From assembly GCF_019733395.1 (NCBI RefSeq), contig NZ_JAIHOO010000001.1:248001-312000 (forward strand): a stretch of DNA of 64,000 nucleotides, written 5' to 3'. Numbering within the stretch: the stretch's first letter is position 1; every line of letters begins with the position of its first letter. This DNA comes from Lysobacter sp. BMK333-48F3. Its GTDB lineage: Bacteria; Pseudomonadota; Gammaproteobacteria; Xanthomonadales; Xanthomonadaceae. The notes beneath the pieces are model-generated. The model saw only the letters and a list, made by a program, of their open reading frames with translations. It searched no databases and was not told the origin of the DNA. Shown piece by piece: positions 35,160 to 44,289 of this stretch. A program made the translations under genes and the position numbers.

Positions 35160-36560
35160 ATGAAACACGACTCCTCACGACGCTCATTCACTCCCTGGCG
35201 CCTCGGCACCCTCGCCGCCCTGCTCACCCTGACCCTGGGTTCGAGCGCGCAGACCTCGCTGCGCTGGGGCAGCGGCCAGGATCCGGCCACCGCGGTCGCG
35301 CGCAGCCAGGGCGTCGACGGCAGCGTGCGTCCGGGCCAGTTCTCCACCGCGCGCAGCGTCGGCAACACCCGCGCCCAGCCGCTGGCCGCCGGCTTCGACG
35401 TGCAGCAGTTCGAGTCGATGGCCCAGGCGATGGTCGCCGACCAGCGCATCCCCGGCATGGCGATGGCGATCGTGCACAACGGCCAGGTCCTCAGCGCCCG
35501 CGGCTACGGCATCACCGACGTGCGCAACGCCGAGCCGATCGACAGCCACACCGTGTTCCGCCTGGCCTCGCTGTCGAAGAGCTTCGCCGGCACCCTGACC
35601 GGCCTGCTCGTCAACGACGGCACCCTGCGCTGGGACAGCAAGCTGGTCGACTACATGCCCAGCTTCCAGTTGGTCGACCCCAACGCCGCGCGCACCATCA
35701 CCGTCGCCGACGTGCTCAGCCACCGGGTCGGCCTGAGCCACAACACCTACGACCGCGACCTCGAGAACTACGCCGACTACCGCAGCCTGACTCAGAAGCT
35801 GGCCTATGCGCCGATGACCTGCCAGCCGGGCACCTGCTACGGCTACCAGAACATCGCCTTCAGCCTGATCGGCGACGTGGTCTTCGCCGCCACTGGCGAC
35901 TTCTACAGCCAGGAAGTGCAGCGCCGCCTGTTCAAGCCGCTGGGCATGAACGACGCCAGCCTCGGTCTGGAAGGCATCACCGCCAGCGCGCGCTGGGCCA
36001 AGCCGCACGTGCGCGGCCGCGGCGGCTGGGCCTCGCTGACGCCCAAACCGACCTACTACCAGTTGCCGCCGGCCGCCGGCGTCAACGCCAGCGCCAGCGA
36101 CATGGCGCAGTGGCTGATCGCCCAGACCGGGCATCGTCCGGACGTGCTGCCCCTGCCGCTGTTGGCGACCCTGCACCAGCCGCTGGTCGACACCCCCGGC
36201 GAGATCCGCGGCTCCAGTTGGCGCCGCCAGCGCCTGAGCTCGGCCGGGTACGCGCTGGGCTGGCGCGTGTTCGACTACGCCGGCCACCGGGTGGTGTTCC
36301 ATGCCGGCGCGGTGCAGGGCTATCGCGGCATGGTCGCCCTGCTGCCCGAACGCGACCTCGGCTTCGCGGTGCTGTGGAACAGCGAAAGCGCGCTGCCGAC
36401 CGGCCTGCTGCCGACCATGCTCGACCGCGCCATCGGCATGCCGGCGCAACGCTGGCTCGATGTGGACGGCTTCGACGAGACCCTGCTCTACGCCTCCGAA
36501 GGCGCGCCGCAGAACCCCAGCGGCAGCAACGCGCAGAAGTCGACCGCCGCGCCGCAGTAA
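35160..36560 (+). CDS. secreted serine hydrolase of the beta-lactamase (class C) fold
   Basis: 466 residues. A signal peptide covers about 1-30. The class C/penicillin-binding core follows: SLSK at 137-140 (nucleophile Ser and Lys), YQN at 229-231 (Tyr and Asn), and HAG with preceding strand near residues 380-383, taking the KTG role. It is longer than AmpC, with Ala/Ser-rich ends. Such proteins may be esterases, D-aminopeptidases or beta-lactamases; the substrate cannot be inferred. Confidence 0.92.
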   Translation: MKHDSSRRSFTPWRLGTLAALLTLTLGSSAQTSLRWGSGQDPATAVARSQGVDGSVRPGQFSTARSVGNTRAQPLAAGFDVQQFESMAQAMVADQRIPGMAMAIVHNGQVLSARGYGITDVRNAEPIDSHTVFRLASLSKSFAGTLTGLLVNDGTLRWDSKLVDYMPSFQLVDPNAARTITVADVLSHRVGLSHNTYDRDLENYADYRSLTQKLAYAPMTCQPGTCYGYQNIAFSLIGDVVFAATGDFYSQEVQRRLFKPLGMNDASLGLEGITASARWAKPHVRGRGGWASLTPKPTYYQLPPAAGVNASASDMAQWLIAQTGHRPDVLPLPLLATLHQPLVDTPGEIRGSSWRRQRLSSAGYALGWRVFDYAGHRVVFHAGAVQGYRGMVALLPERDLGFAVLWNSESALPTGLLPTMLDRAIGMPAQRWLDVDGFDETLLYASEGAPQNPSGSNAQKSTAAPQ

Positions 36561-36582
36561 GCGCAGCGGCATCCAAACGACT

Positions 36583-36612
36583 CAACGGGCCGCGGCATGC
36601 CGCGGCCCGTTG
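36583..36612 (+). terminator. hairpin after the serine hydrolase gene
   Basis: A perfect palindrome CAACGGGCCGCGG...CCGCGGCCCGTTG, followed by CGTTTGCG. Convergent genes share it. Confidence 0.7.
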
Positions 36613-36641
36613 CGTTTGCGCCGCCCGCGAAGACTGCGGGC

Positions 36642-37175
36642 TCAGTGCGGGGCGTCTTCCAGGGTCTGCTTGAGCTTCAGCAGGCCCTTCTCGTAGTCCT
36701 TACCGACCATCGAATCCATCGCCAGGCCGAACCAGCGCGAGACCAGGTTGTAGCCGTGCTGGCTGTCCAGCGACCAGGTCACGCGGGTGCCGGCGCCTTC
36801 TTCCTGCAGGTCGAAGCGCGCCGTCGCCTCGGTGCCGCCGAAGTCCAGCGCGTTGACGATCCGGCTCGGCGGAGTGGACTCGACGATGCGCTGGCTGCCG
36901 CTGCCGACCTTGTCGCCCTGCCACGACATCGCCGCGCCGACGCCGGCCTGCGGGCCGCTGTAGGCGTACTTCGCGGTCGGCTCCATTTCGTACCAGGGCG
37001 ACCACTCGTTGAAGCGCTGGAACGAGTTGAGCATGGCGTGGACCTCGCCCGGCGGCCGCTCGATCACGATCGAACGTTCGACATGGCTGCTGGCGGGCAG
37101 CAGGAAGCCGCCGGCCACGAACACGATGCCGAGCAACAGCAACAGGTACAGCGCCCCCTTCAACAAGGTCTTCAT
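36642..37175 (-). CDS. membrane-anchored SRPBCC-family protein
   Basis: 177 residues; the ATG at 37175 lies behind GGGGGAG. An N-terminal hydrophobic helix (about 8-28) is followed by a START/SRPBCC (polyketide-cyclase-like) domain: HVERSIVIERPPGEVHAMLN, FNEWSPWYE, and the C-terminal long helix. Ligand unknown. Open frame upstream of the ATG is not coding. Confidence 0.88.
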   Translation of the reverse strand: MKTLLKGALYLLLLLGIVFVAGGFLLPASSHVERSIVIERPPGEVHAMLNSFQRFNEWSPWYEMEPTAKYAYSGPQAGVGAAMSWQGDKVGSGSQRIVESTPPSRIVNALDFGGTEATARFDLQEEGAGTRVTWSLDSQHGYNLVSRWFGLAMDSMVGKDYEKGLLKLKQTLEDAPH

Positions 37176-37519
37176 CGCGGCTCCCCCGAGGTTGGATTGC
37201 GGCCGAGTCGCGGCCGGTCTGTCCCGGCCGATCCTAACCGCTGCCGCGGCGGGACGACGCCGATGCCCGGCCTCGGCCGACGAGAGGTCGGCCGCGGTGC
37301 GTGCCGATTCGCTTGGCACACTTCGGCGGGGGGGGCGGGAGTCGGGAATTGGGAATCGTGGTCGGCGGCGGCGCCTGGTGAGATGCGACGTGTCGGCCGC
37401 GGGGCGCGACTGCGCTCGCTCACCCAAGCTCACGCGGTGCGCTACCGCCGATCGGCTGCGGACGGGGACGAGGCGCGGCGAGCGCGTACCGCTCCGATGC
37501 CGCATTTCGCCGCGCCCAT

Positions 37520-37557
37520 AAAAAAACTCTCCCCCCGCCTGGGCTGCGGGGAGAGAG
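37520..37557 (-). terminator. terminator of the histone-H1-like gene
   Basis: CTCTCCCC(CC)GC stem with a 7-nt loop, followed on the minus strand by T7AT; 29 nt beyond the stop codon. Upstream, 37176-37519 has no gene (only a GGGAATT heptad stretch at about 37327-37362). Confidence 0.88.
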
Positions 37558-37585
37558 CTGGATTACGGCGTATCGGGGTTTCTTA

Positions 37586-38029
37586 TTAGATCAGCGGCGC
37601 CGGGGTGGCCGGAAGAGCAGCCGAGGACTTCGCCTTGCGGGCGCGCTTGGCGGCCTTCTTCGGGGCCTTCTTGGCGGCCTTCTTAGCCGTCTTCTTGGCG
37701 GCCTTCTTGGCGGTCTTCTTGGCGGCCTTCTTGGCGACCTTCTTCGCGCCAGTCTTCTTGGCGGCCTTCTTGGCAGTCTTCTTGGTCGCCTTCTTAGCCG
37801 CCTTCTTGGCGGTCTTCTTGGCAGCCTTCTTGGCGGTCTTCTTGGCGGCCTTCTTCACGGTCTTCTTGGCGGCGGCCTTGCGGGCGGTCTTCTTCACGGC
37901 CTTCTTGGCGGCCTTCTTGGCGGTCTTCTTGGTGGCCTTCTTGGCGACCTTCTTCGCGCCAGCCTTCTTGGCGACCTTCTTCGTCGCCTTCTTGGCGGCG
38001 GATTTCTTAGCGGCTTTCTTAACGGCCAT
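37586..38029 (-). CDS. histone H1-like lysine/alanine-rich DNA-binding protein
   Basis: 147 residues, almost all repeats of KKAAKK / KKTAKK type, with a short terminal tail (SSAALPATPAPLI). The composition and repeat match bacterial H1-like proteins (Hc1/AlgP type) that condense DNA. A strong terminator follows. The repeats at DNA level (AAGAAGACCGCC-type units) make the gene prone to length change. Confidence 0.92.
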   Translation of the reverse strand: MAVKKAAKKSAAKKATKKVAKKAGAKKVAKKATKKTAKKAAKKAVKKTARKAAAKKTVKKAAKKTAKKAAKKTAKKAAKKATKKTAKKAAKKTGAKKVAKKAAKKTAKKAAKKTAKKAAKKAPKKAAKRARKAKSSAALPATPAPLI

Positions 38030-39834
38030 GGGATGGCTCCTCGTCAGTGGTGATCAGGGATTGATCAGTGGTAGTGCGGTAGGCCCAGTGGAAAGGGACT
38101 CTGTGAAGACAGAGCCGCGGGAGTCGGACCCGCGTGCAGCCGCCGACGCGCAAGGCGCGCCGGAACGGATCGGGGATCGCGTCCGGCCGCGGGCGCGGCG
38201 GGGGCGATGGCGCGTCGGCCGGAACGGCGGACGAAGGCGGCCGCCAGAACCGGCGGCCAAACAAAAACCCGGCGCGCCGAGTGCGAACCGGGTTGCAGGG
38301 TGCGGGACGCCAGCGATGTCATCGGGAAGGTGGATGTCATCGGCGAAGAGAGTGCGGTCAACATTTCTGCAGAGGAAGCGAACCCTGCGTCCACCGTTTT
38401 GACTGTCCGGGCGGAGGTCCGATTTGTGCTGCATGTTGTCGCGCTGGGTTTTCTCACTCTCGTCTGCAGGAAACGTCTGCTGGGCGAAACCTAATCACGC
38501 TTTTTCGCACTGTCAACAACCCCGCCGTTTTTTCTTTCCGCCGCCCCCGCCCCGACGACGCCTCGCGCGCGTCGCCGGCCGCTTCGACAAACGCGCGCGC
38601 GTATCGCGAACGCATGCGGAAGTTTTTTTTCGAGCGCGCTGAAACCCAAGCGTGGCGCGGGTTTCAGAGCGAATCAAGAAATCGATTCGACAATTTCCGC
38701 AAGCGTTTCGGGTTCGCATCGCGCATGTCGAAGCGGCGATCGACGGACGTTTCCGGAAGAAAAAATTCCTTCCCCTCGCCCCGGTCGATTTCGCGTCGCA
38801 CAAGCCGATTTGCGCAAAAGTGCGCGAACGGTTTTTAGCCGCGAGCGCGACGCCGACGAGGCGCGCGCGGCGCGTGCGCGCGCAAACCGCCGACCGCGCG
38901 CGGCGCGAAAACCCGGTCGCGCTCGCGCCGGCCGCGCGGCGCCGGCGACCTCCGCGCGGATCGCGACGCCGCCGCGGCGAAACAGAAAATCCCTGCAAAT
39001 AAGCGGTTTTCCATCGCCGCCGGCGAAACCGCTGCGGACGCGCGTGACGACGACGCGAAGCCGCCCGGGCGCGCGGCGAGCGCCACAGCGCCGGCGCGCG
39101 ACGCGCCCCGGTTGCGGTCGGCGCGGCCGACGGCGAACGCCGTGCCGAAGCGAAGACGTGCCGAGGCATCCACTGTGAAGCCCGCGCGCGCCGGCCACCC
39201 ACCGACGACCGTTCGTCGGCGCGCGTTCGATGCCGGTCGCGCGCCGTCGGCGATCGCGCGGCCGACGCGGGAGCATGCGCTCGGAGGCAGGACGCGGCCA
39301 ACGCCGCCGCACCCGGGCGGCGCGACGCGCGCGGCGCCGACGGTGGAGGTGGGCGCTGCCTCGGTCGAGGCCGCTTGTCTATCGCCACTCCGACGAACAG
39401 ACGCGTCCTACTGCGTCGGGTGCGAGCAACTGCACCGCGGTTTGCCGGCGGTGCCGCTCAAGGCAGAGTCCAGAGCAAATCCCCCCTGCCCCCCTTTTTC
39501 AAAGGGGGGAACAGCCGCATCCGGACGACGACAGCGGCGCCCCATCGAGCAGGGCGGGACGTTCGCATCGCCGCTCACCGACCAAGCCGACCCGTCTCCA
39601 TCGCCCCCTTCGACAAAGGGGGCGCGCGCCTTGCGTCGCCGGACCCGGGACGCGAGACCGGCGGCACGGGGGATTTGCTTCTTGCCGCAGCTCACGCGAG
39701 GCGGAAACCGAAGCAAGTACCTGCCCCGCTACCGCAAGGCAACCGCGAAGCCGGACGACAGTGGGATGCGATGCCGGCGCCGCGGATCGCTCCCTTCGCC
39801 CAAGCCGGCCCACCCGCATCGCCCCCTTTTACAA
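38030..39834. other. gene-poor region of about 1.8 kb
   Basis: 38030-38500 is the upstream spacer of the H1-like gene. 38500-39400 is extremely CG-rich with many overlapping open frames on both strands (several over 100 codons), but none has a start with a ribosome-binding site, a known motif or normal amino-acid usage (Arg/Ala-rich), so I call none. A GAAACCC / GGGTTTC hairpin lies at about 38639-38664. 39400-39834 is repeat sequence, described separately. Confidence 0.5.
39475..39720. repeat. CCCCCTTT...AAAGGGGG repeat elements
   Basis: At 39475-39511 AAATCCCCCCTGCCCCCCTTTTTCAAAGGGGGG; at 39600-39690 CGCCCCCTTCGACAAAGGGGGCGCGCGCCTTGCGTCGCCGG...ACCGGCGGC...GGGGGATTTGCTT. The latter is repeated, split by an insertion sequence, at about 39818-39834 and 40584-40660. 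Confidence 0.7.
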
Positions 39835-40583
39835 GGGTCTTAGGAAGCAAACAGCCCCTCAGAGTGGGTTGGATCGTAGCAACTTGAGGGTCGCCCGGTA
39901 GAGGTCTTCGTGGCGGTGGTTGAAGCGGAACTCGCACTCCTTCAGGTGCAGGTAGAAGGTGGCCTTGGGCACCCCGTTGAATTTGGCCAGGCGCCGCTTG
40001 GCGAAGCTCCAGAAGCTCTCGATGCCGTTGATGTGGTTGTCGCCCTCGGCGAAATGATTGCCGCTGTGGCGAATGCGCCAGTGCTTGGCATAGCCCAGGT
40101 CGACCAGGCCGTCGTAGCTGGACAGACAGTCGGAGAGGATTTCGCTCTCCAGGCGAATATGCCCACGAATTAAGGCCTGAAGCGTGGCGGTTTTGCAGTT
40201 GGGGACGATCTGGGTGTAGACGTGCTGGCCGCGTTTGAGCATGCCGAAGACGATGGTTTTCTTGCCGGCGCCGCGGCCGCGTTTGCCGCGCACGCGCCAC
40301 GGTCCGAAGAAGGATTCGTCGACTTCCACCTGGCCGGTGAACGGCGAATGCTGCTCGCATTCGGTGGCGATGGCACGACGCAAGGCAAGGAAGATCGAGT
40401 TGACCGATCGCACGCTCAACCCGGTCAGTTGCGCGGTGCTGGTCGCGGTCAGGTCCAGGGCCCAGCAGCGCACGAGGGCCCGAAATCGGGCCTCGCTGAT
40501 TTTCGAACGGCTGTAGTACCTATTTTTCTTATTCATTTCAGGAAGATAGCTGCGTTATGAGGCAGCTTTGCTTCCTAAGACCC
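39835..40583. mobile_element. IS1595-family insertion sequence
   Basis: 749 bp. Terminal inverted repeats GGGTCTTAGGAAGCAAA (39835-39851) and its complement (40567-40583). Flanked by 7-bp direct repeats TTTACAA (39828-39834, 40584-40590); the family usually makes 8. Removing the element rebuilds the hairpin CCCCCTTT-TAC-AAAGGGGG, so it went into the loop. It carries one transposase gene. Confidence 0.85.
39859..40536 (-). CDS. IS1595-family transposase
   Basis: 225 residues, complete and with no frameshift. It has an N-terminal helix-turn-helix region and a DDE core: VEVDESFFGP (first Asp/Glu site, near residue 71), SDCLSSYDGL (second Asp), and NHINGIESFWSFAKRRLAKF, where the family has its typical N/H and Glu. 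The DDE_Tnp_IS1595 (ISXO2-like) assignment rests on these blocks. The gene ends 8 codons inside the left inverted repeat and looks functional. Confidence 0.92.
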   Translation of the reverse strand: MNKKNRYYSRSKISEARFRALVRCWALDLTATSTAQLTGLSVRSVNSIFLALRRAIATECEQHSPFTGQVEVDESFFGPWRVRGKRGRGAGKKTIVFGMLKRGQHVYTQIVPNCKTATLQALIRGHIRLESEILSDCLSSYDGLVDLGYAKHWRIRHSGNHFAEGDNHINGIESFWSFAKRRLAKFNGVPKATFYLHLKECEFRFNHRHEDLYRATLKLLRSNPL

Positions 40584-40769
40584 TTTACAAAGGGGGCGCG
40601 CGCCTTGCGTCGCCGAATCCAGGCGCGATACCGGCGGCGCGGGGGATTTGCTTTTGCCGTCTGGGCCGCGGGAGGCAGACCGAAGTCGTTGCTTCGGCCT
40701 CGTTCGGAAAGGCAACGGCAGCCGTCGCCGGCGCAGGCGCGTGGGCGCACCCGGTGCCCACAAACGAAA

Positions 40770-40816
40770 ACGGGGAGCGCCTGGTCGGCCGCTCGCGGCC
40801 GCAGTGCGCTCCCCGT
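40770..40816 (-). terminator. probable terminator of gcvH
   Basis: ACGGGGAGCGC (40770-40780) and GCGCTCCCCGT (40806-40816) form an 11-bp stem with a 25-nt loop; on the minus strand TTTTCG follows. 38 nt after the stop. Confidence 0.6.
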
Positions 40817-40853
40817 GGTTCCGGCGCCGCCCGCAGGCGGCGACGGCGACGGA

Positions 40854-41249
40854 TCAGTGATCGTCGTCTTCGAGCAGTTCGGCGTAGTCGTCCGGGGCGA
40901 GCAGTTCGTTGAGCTGGTCAGGTTCCTCGATCGCCACCGCGAAGATCCAGCCTTCGCCGTAGGCGTCTTCGTTGATCGTCTCGGGCTTGTCGGCCAGCGC
41001 CGAGTTGACCGCGGTCACGGTGCCGGTGACCGGGGAGTAGACGTCCGAGGCCGCCTTCACCGACTCGACCACGGCGCAGGCGTTGCCGGCCTCGACGCGG
41101 TCGCCGACGTTCGGCAGTTCGACGTAAACCAGGTCGCCGAGCAGGCCCTGGGCATGGTCGGAGATGCCGATGGTGACTTTGCCGTCGCCTTCGACGCGGG
41201 CCCACTCGTGGGACTTCATGAACTTCAGATCGCCGGGAATTTCACTCAT
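40854..41249 (-). CDS. gcvH: glycine cleavage system H protein
   Basis: 131 residues, normal length. The lipoyl site is Lys65 in [16 protein letters not shown]; the rest ([30 protein letters not shown]) is typical. The lipoylated H protein shuttles the aminomethyl group between P, T and L proteins. It is grouped with gcvT, but a DsbA-family gene sits between them. Confidence 0.98.
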   Translation of the reverse strand: MSEIPGDLKFMKSHEWARVEGDGKVTIGISDHAQGLLGDLVYVELPNVGDRVEAGNACAVVESVKAASDVYSPVTGTVTAVNSALADKPETINEDAYGEGWIFAVAIEEPDQLNELLAPDDYAELLEDDDH

Positions 41250-41339
41250 GGCTGGCCTCGAACGTGACGGGAGCGGCTGGTTGATGGCGCGTAGTTTAAC
41301 GATGCGGAGCGGACATGCGACAGGGGCGGCGCCGGAACT

Positions 41340-41975
41340 TCAGCGCGCCGCGCCAGGGGCCTCGCTGCGATAGGGCGCGCGACCGCTGCGCAAAGCCTCG
41401 CGCAGCGCCTCGACGCGGTCCTGGCCCCAGAACGGTTCGCCGTTCAACACATAGCCGGGCAGGCCCGGCAGGTCGGCGGCGATCGCCGCCTCGGTATTGC
41501 GCCGATACCGTTCGTCGGCCGCTTCGGACTCGGCGGCGGCGAGCACCGCCGCCGCGTCGTGGCCGTGCGCGCGCAGCAGCGCGGCGACGGTGTCGCGGTC
41601 GGCGAGGTCGCGGTCTTCGGCCCAGACCGCGCGGAACGCGGCATCCATGTAACCGGCCGGATCGGCGCCGGCCTGGTCCAGGACGATCGCGCAGCGGTCG
41701 GCCAGCGACGGGTCGACCGGGAAATGCTTGGGCGCCAGGTTCAGCGGCAGCGCGCGCTCGGCGCGCGCGCGCTGCAATTCGAACAGGCGGTAACGCTGGC
41801 GCGCCGGCGCGCGCTGGCCCAGCGGCAGGCCGCCGTTGGCGGCGAACAGTTCGAAGATCCGCACCGGCCGGTAGGCCAGGCGCGCGCCGTGCTCGCGCGC
41901 CACCGCGACCACCGCGGCGTGGCCGAGGTAGGCGTAGGGCGAGAGCAGGCTGAAGTAGTACTCGACCTGGACCAT
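41340..41975 (-). CDS. 2-hydroxychromene-2-carboxylate isomerase-like (DsbA-fold) protein
   Basis: 211 residues. N-terminal YYFSLLSPYAYLG carries the Ser that, in this family, takes the place of the thioredoxin active-site cysteine to bind glutathione; the helical insert and the cis-Pro-like LPGLPGYVLNGEPFWGQDRV near the C-terminus complete the DsbA fold. Family members isomerise naphthalene-pathway intermediates, and many in unrelated operons have unknown substrates. It begins 16 nt after gcvT. Confidence 0.88.
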   Translation of the reverse strand: MVQVEYYFSLLSPYAYLGHAAVVAVAREHGARLAYRPVRIFELFAANGGLPLGQRAPARQRYRLFELQRARAERALPLNLAPKHFPVDPSLADRCAIVLDQAGADPAGYMDAAFRAVWAEDRDLADRDTVAALLRAHGHDAAAVLAAAESEAADERYRRNTEAAIAADLPGLPGYVLNGEPFWGQDRVEALREALRSGRAPYRSEAPGAAR

Positions 41976-41991
41976 GTCCGCCGCCTCCGGC

Positions 41992-43113
41992 TCAGCCGAG
42001 CACGCCGTCCTGGGCCTGGCCGTCGCGCACGAACGGGAACTTGACCACCCGCACCGGCACTTCCTTGCCGCGGATGTCGACGCGCACGTTGCCGGCGGCG
42101 CCGAGCGGGATCTCGCCGGCCGGCACGCGGGCGAAGGCGATCGACTTGTTCAGGGTCGGCGAGAAGGTGCCGGACAGGATCTCGCCCTCGCCCTGCGCGG
42201 TCAGCACCTTCTGGCCGTGACGCAGCACACCCTTCTCGTCCATCACCAGGCCGATCATCTGCCGCGCCGCGCCGCTGGCCCTGAGCTGTTCCAGCGGTGC
42301 GCGGCCGATGAAGTCGCGGCCTTCGTCCAGGGCGATGGTCCAGGCCAGCGCCGCCTCGTAGGGCGACACCGCATCGTCCATGTCCTGGCCGTACAGGTTC
42401 ATGCCGGCTTCCAGGCGCAGGGTGTCGCGCGCGCCCAGGCCGGCCGGCTTCACGCCCGCGGCGAGCAGCGCGTCCCACAACGCCACCGCGCGGTCTTCCG
42501 GCACCACTACTTCGAAACCGTCCTCGCCGGTGTAGCCGGTGCGGGCGACGAACAGCTCGATGCCGTCGGCGGTACGGGCCTCGCCGGCGACGAACTTGCC
42601 GAGCTTGCCGATCCGCGCGCGGTCTTCCTCGCGCAGCAGGCCGACCACCTTGTCGCGCGCGTTCGGGCCCTGCACCGCGATCATCGCCAGTTCCGGCCGC
42701 TCGGTCGCTTCGACCGCGAAGGCCTGCGCCTGCTCGCCGATCCAGGCCAGGTCCTTGTCGCGGGTGGCGGCGTTGACCACCAGGCGGAAGTGGCTTTCGT
42801 CGAGGAAGTACACGATCAGATCGTCGATCACCCCGCCCTGCGGGTTGAGCATGCAGGTGTACAGGGCCTTGCCCGGCTTCTGCAGTTTGTCGACCGAGTT
42901 GGCCACCAGCCGGCGCAGGAACTCGCGCACGCGCTCGCCGCGCAGGTCGACCACGGTCATGTGGCTGACGTCGAACATGCCGGCGTCGCGGCGCACCTGG
43001 TGGTGCTCCTCGATCTGCGAGCCGTAGTTGATCGGCATGTCCCAGCCGCCGAAATCCACCATCTTGGCGCCGAGTGCGCGGTGGGCGTCGTTGAGGATGG
43101 TCTTTTGGCTCAT
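41992..43113 (-). CDS. gcvT: glycine cleavage system T protein (aminomethyltransferase)
   Basis: 373 residues. Has the folate-binding and active-site features: [20 protein letters not shown] at the start, [31 protein letters not shown], and [20 protein letters not shown]. Transfers the methylene group from the H-protein lipoate to tetrahydrofolate. First gene of the gcvT - isomerase-like - gcvH group. No glycine riboswitch was seen upstream. Confidence 0.98.
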   Translation of the reverse strand: MSQKTILNDAHRALGAKMVDFGGWDMPINYGSQIEEHHQVRRDAGMFDVSHMTVVDLRGERVREFLRRLVANSVDKLQKPGKALYTCMLNPQGGVIDDLIVYFLDESHFRLVVNAATRDKDLAWIGEQAQAFAVEATERPELAMIAVQGPNARDKVVGLLREEDRARIGKLGKFVAGEARTADGIELFVARTGYTGEDGFEVVVPEDRAVALWDALLAAGVKPAGLGARDTLRLEAGMNLYGQDMDDAVSPYEAALAWTIALDEGRDFIGRAPLEQLRASGAARQMIGLVMDEKGVLRHGQKVLTAQGEGEILSGTFSPTLNKSIAFARVPAGEIPLGAAGNVRVDIRGKEVPVRVVKFPFVRDGQAQDGVLG

Positions 43114-43257
43114 GGGGGCGCGGCCTGCTGGGTCGGGGAGATGGAGCCGCCGATTATCCCAGAAGCGCGCGCCGCGCGCGTTGCCCGCGATTGAGTACGC
43201 AGGCGAATGGAAATTGCGCGCAGCGGCGCCGGCCCTCGCGCCGGCACGGCGCGCGGT

Positions 43258-43845
43258 TCACTCGCCGTCGATGCCTTCGTTGTAGCACTGCACCTGGCGC
43301 GGATCGAGATCGACGAAACGGCCGCTGGCGCGATCCAGCCGCACCGCCCAGCGCACCGCGGCGAAGGTCTCGCGCGCCTGCGCGTCCTCGACCGCGGTGT
43401 CGACGACCGCGATCGCGCCGGCGTCGGCGACTCCGTCGACGGTGCAGGTAGAAATCGACACCCGCTCGCCGCGCTGCAGCTTCGGGTAAGGCACCAGGTC
43501 GGTGATCTTCCAGCGCGCCTCGTTGCCGTTGCGGCCGGCCAGCTCGGCGGCATACAGGCGCACCGAGCGGTCGTCGGCGTCGTCGACGGTGCCGATGCTG
43601 CGCGCGCAGATCTGCTCGGCATTGCTGCCGGAACCGACGCAGCCGCCGGTATTGGAGCGGAAACCCTCGGGGAACGGCGGCACCACCCGGCCAATCCAGT
43701 TCGCCCAGTTCGTGGCGTTCGCCAAATCCGTGCGCGCCGGCTCCTGCGGCTCCTGCGGCTTGTGCGGGCCGTGCGGCGCGGCGCCGACGGCGCCGGCCGC
43801 GGCCCACAGCAGCGCGGCGATCGCCGGGGCGCGCAGCGCGTTCAT
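43258..43845 (-). CDS. exported hypothetical protein
   Basis: 195 residues. A signal peptide (LRAPAIAALLWAAAGAVGAAP) precedes a Pro/Gln segment and a domain of about 150 residues with four Cys (GGCVGSG, EQICARS, STCTVDG, VQCYNEG) that may form disulfides. Not recognised. Its ATG overlaps the end of the NfeD gene (ATGA), so it belongs to that operon. Confidence 0.7.
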   Translation of the reverse strand: MNALRAPAIAALLWAAAGAVGAAPHGPHKPQEPQEPARTDLANATNWANWIGRVVPPFPEGFRSNTGGCVGSGSNAEQICARSIGTVDDADDRSVRLYAAELAGRNGNEARWKITDLVPYPKLQRGERVSISTCTVDGVADAGAIAVVDTAVEDAQARETFAAVRWAVRLDRASGRFVDLDPRQVQCYNEGIDGE

Positions 43846-44288
43846 GGCCGGTCCGCCGCCTCGACCTGCAGGTTCATGCCGTCGGTGCCGATCACCCGCA
43901 CCGGCGTGCCGACCGGCAGGTCGGGGCCGCTGACGTCCCAGAACGCATCGGCGATCTGCACCCGACCCACGCCCTGCACGATCGCCCGCTCCAGCGGCAC
44001 GACCCGGCCGACCAATTGCTCGGCGCGGCGATTCAGCAAGGGCCGGTCGCTGGCGCGCTCGCGGCCGCGGAACCAGGTCCGGTAGACCTGGATCGAGACG
44101 AAGCTCAGCAGCACGAACGCGGCCACCTGGGCCAGCACGGTCAGCCCGGGAAACACCAGCACCAGGGCGAACACCGCGGCCGCGGCAAGGCCGAGCCAGA
44201 GCATGAACGCCCCCGGCGCCAGCGCCTCGGCCGCGAACAACAGCAGCGCGATCGCCGCCCAGGCGATGGTCTGCCAGTTCCAGATCAT
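43842..44288 (-). CDS. NfeD-family membrane protein
   Basis: 148 residues. Two or three transmembrane segments lie in residues 10-75 (AALLLFAAEALAPGAFMLWL, VLAQVAAFVLLSFVSI), and the C-terminal beta-barrel OB domain has the GVGRVQIADAFWDVSG pattern of short NfeD proteins. NfeD proteins pair with SPFH proteins to organise membrane domains; the partner gene is directly upstream. Confidence 0.93.
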   Translation of the reverse strand: MIWNWQTIAWAAIALLLFAAEALAPGAFMLWLGLAAAAVFALVLVFPGLTVLAQVAAFVLLSFVSIQVYRTWFRGRERASDRPLLNRRAEQLVGRVVPLERAIVQGVGRVQIADAFWDVSGPDLPVGTPVRVIGTDGMNLQVEAADRP

Positions 44289-44289
44289 C

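Noticed and set aside
38513-39388. Several overlapping open frames over 100 codons
   Set aside because: Arg/Ala-rich in all frames, no ribosome-binding site, no recognisable domain.
39475-40700. Composite transposon
   Set aside because: Only one IS copy; the flanking similarity is the target repeat, not a second IS.
43114-43257. Glycine riboswitch ahead of gcvT
   Set aside because: I could not see the conserved glycine-aptamer elements.
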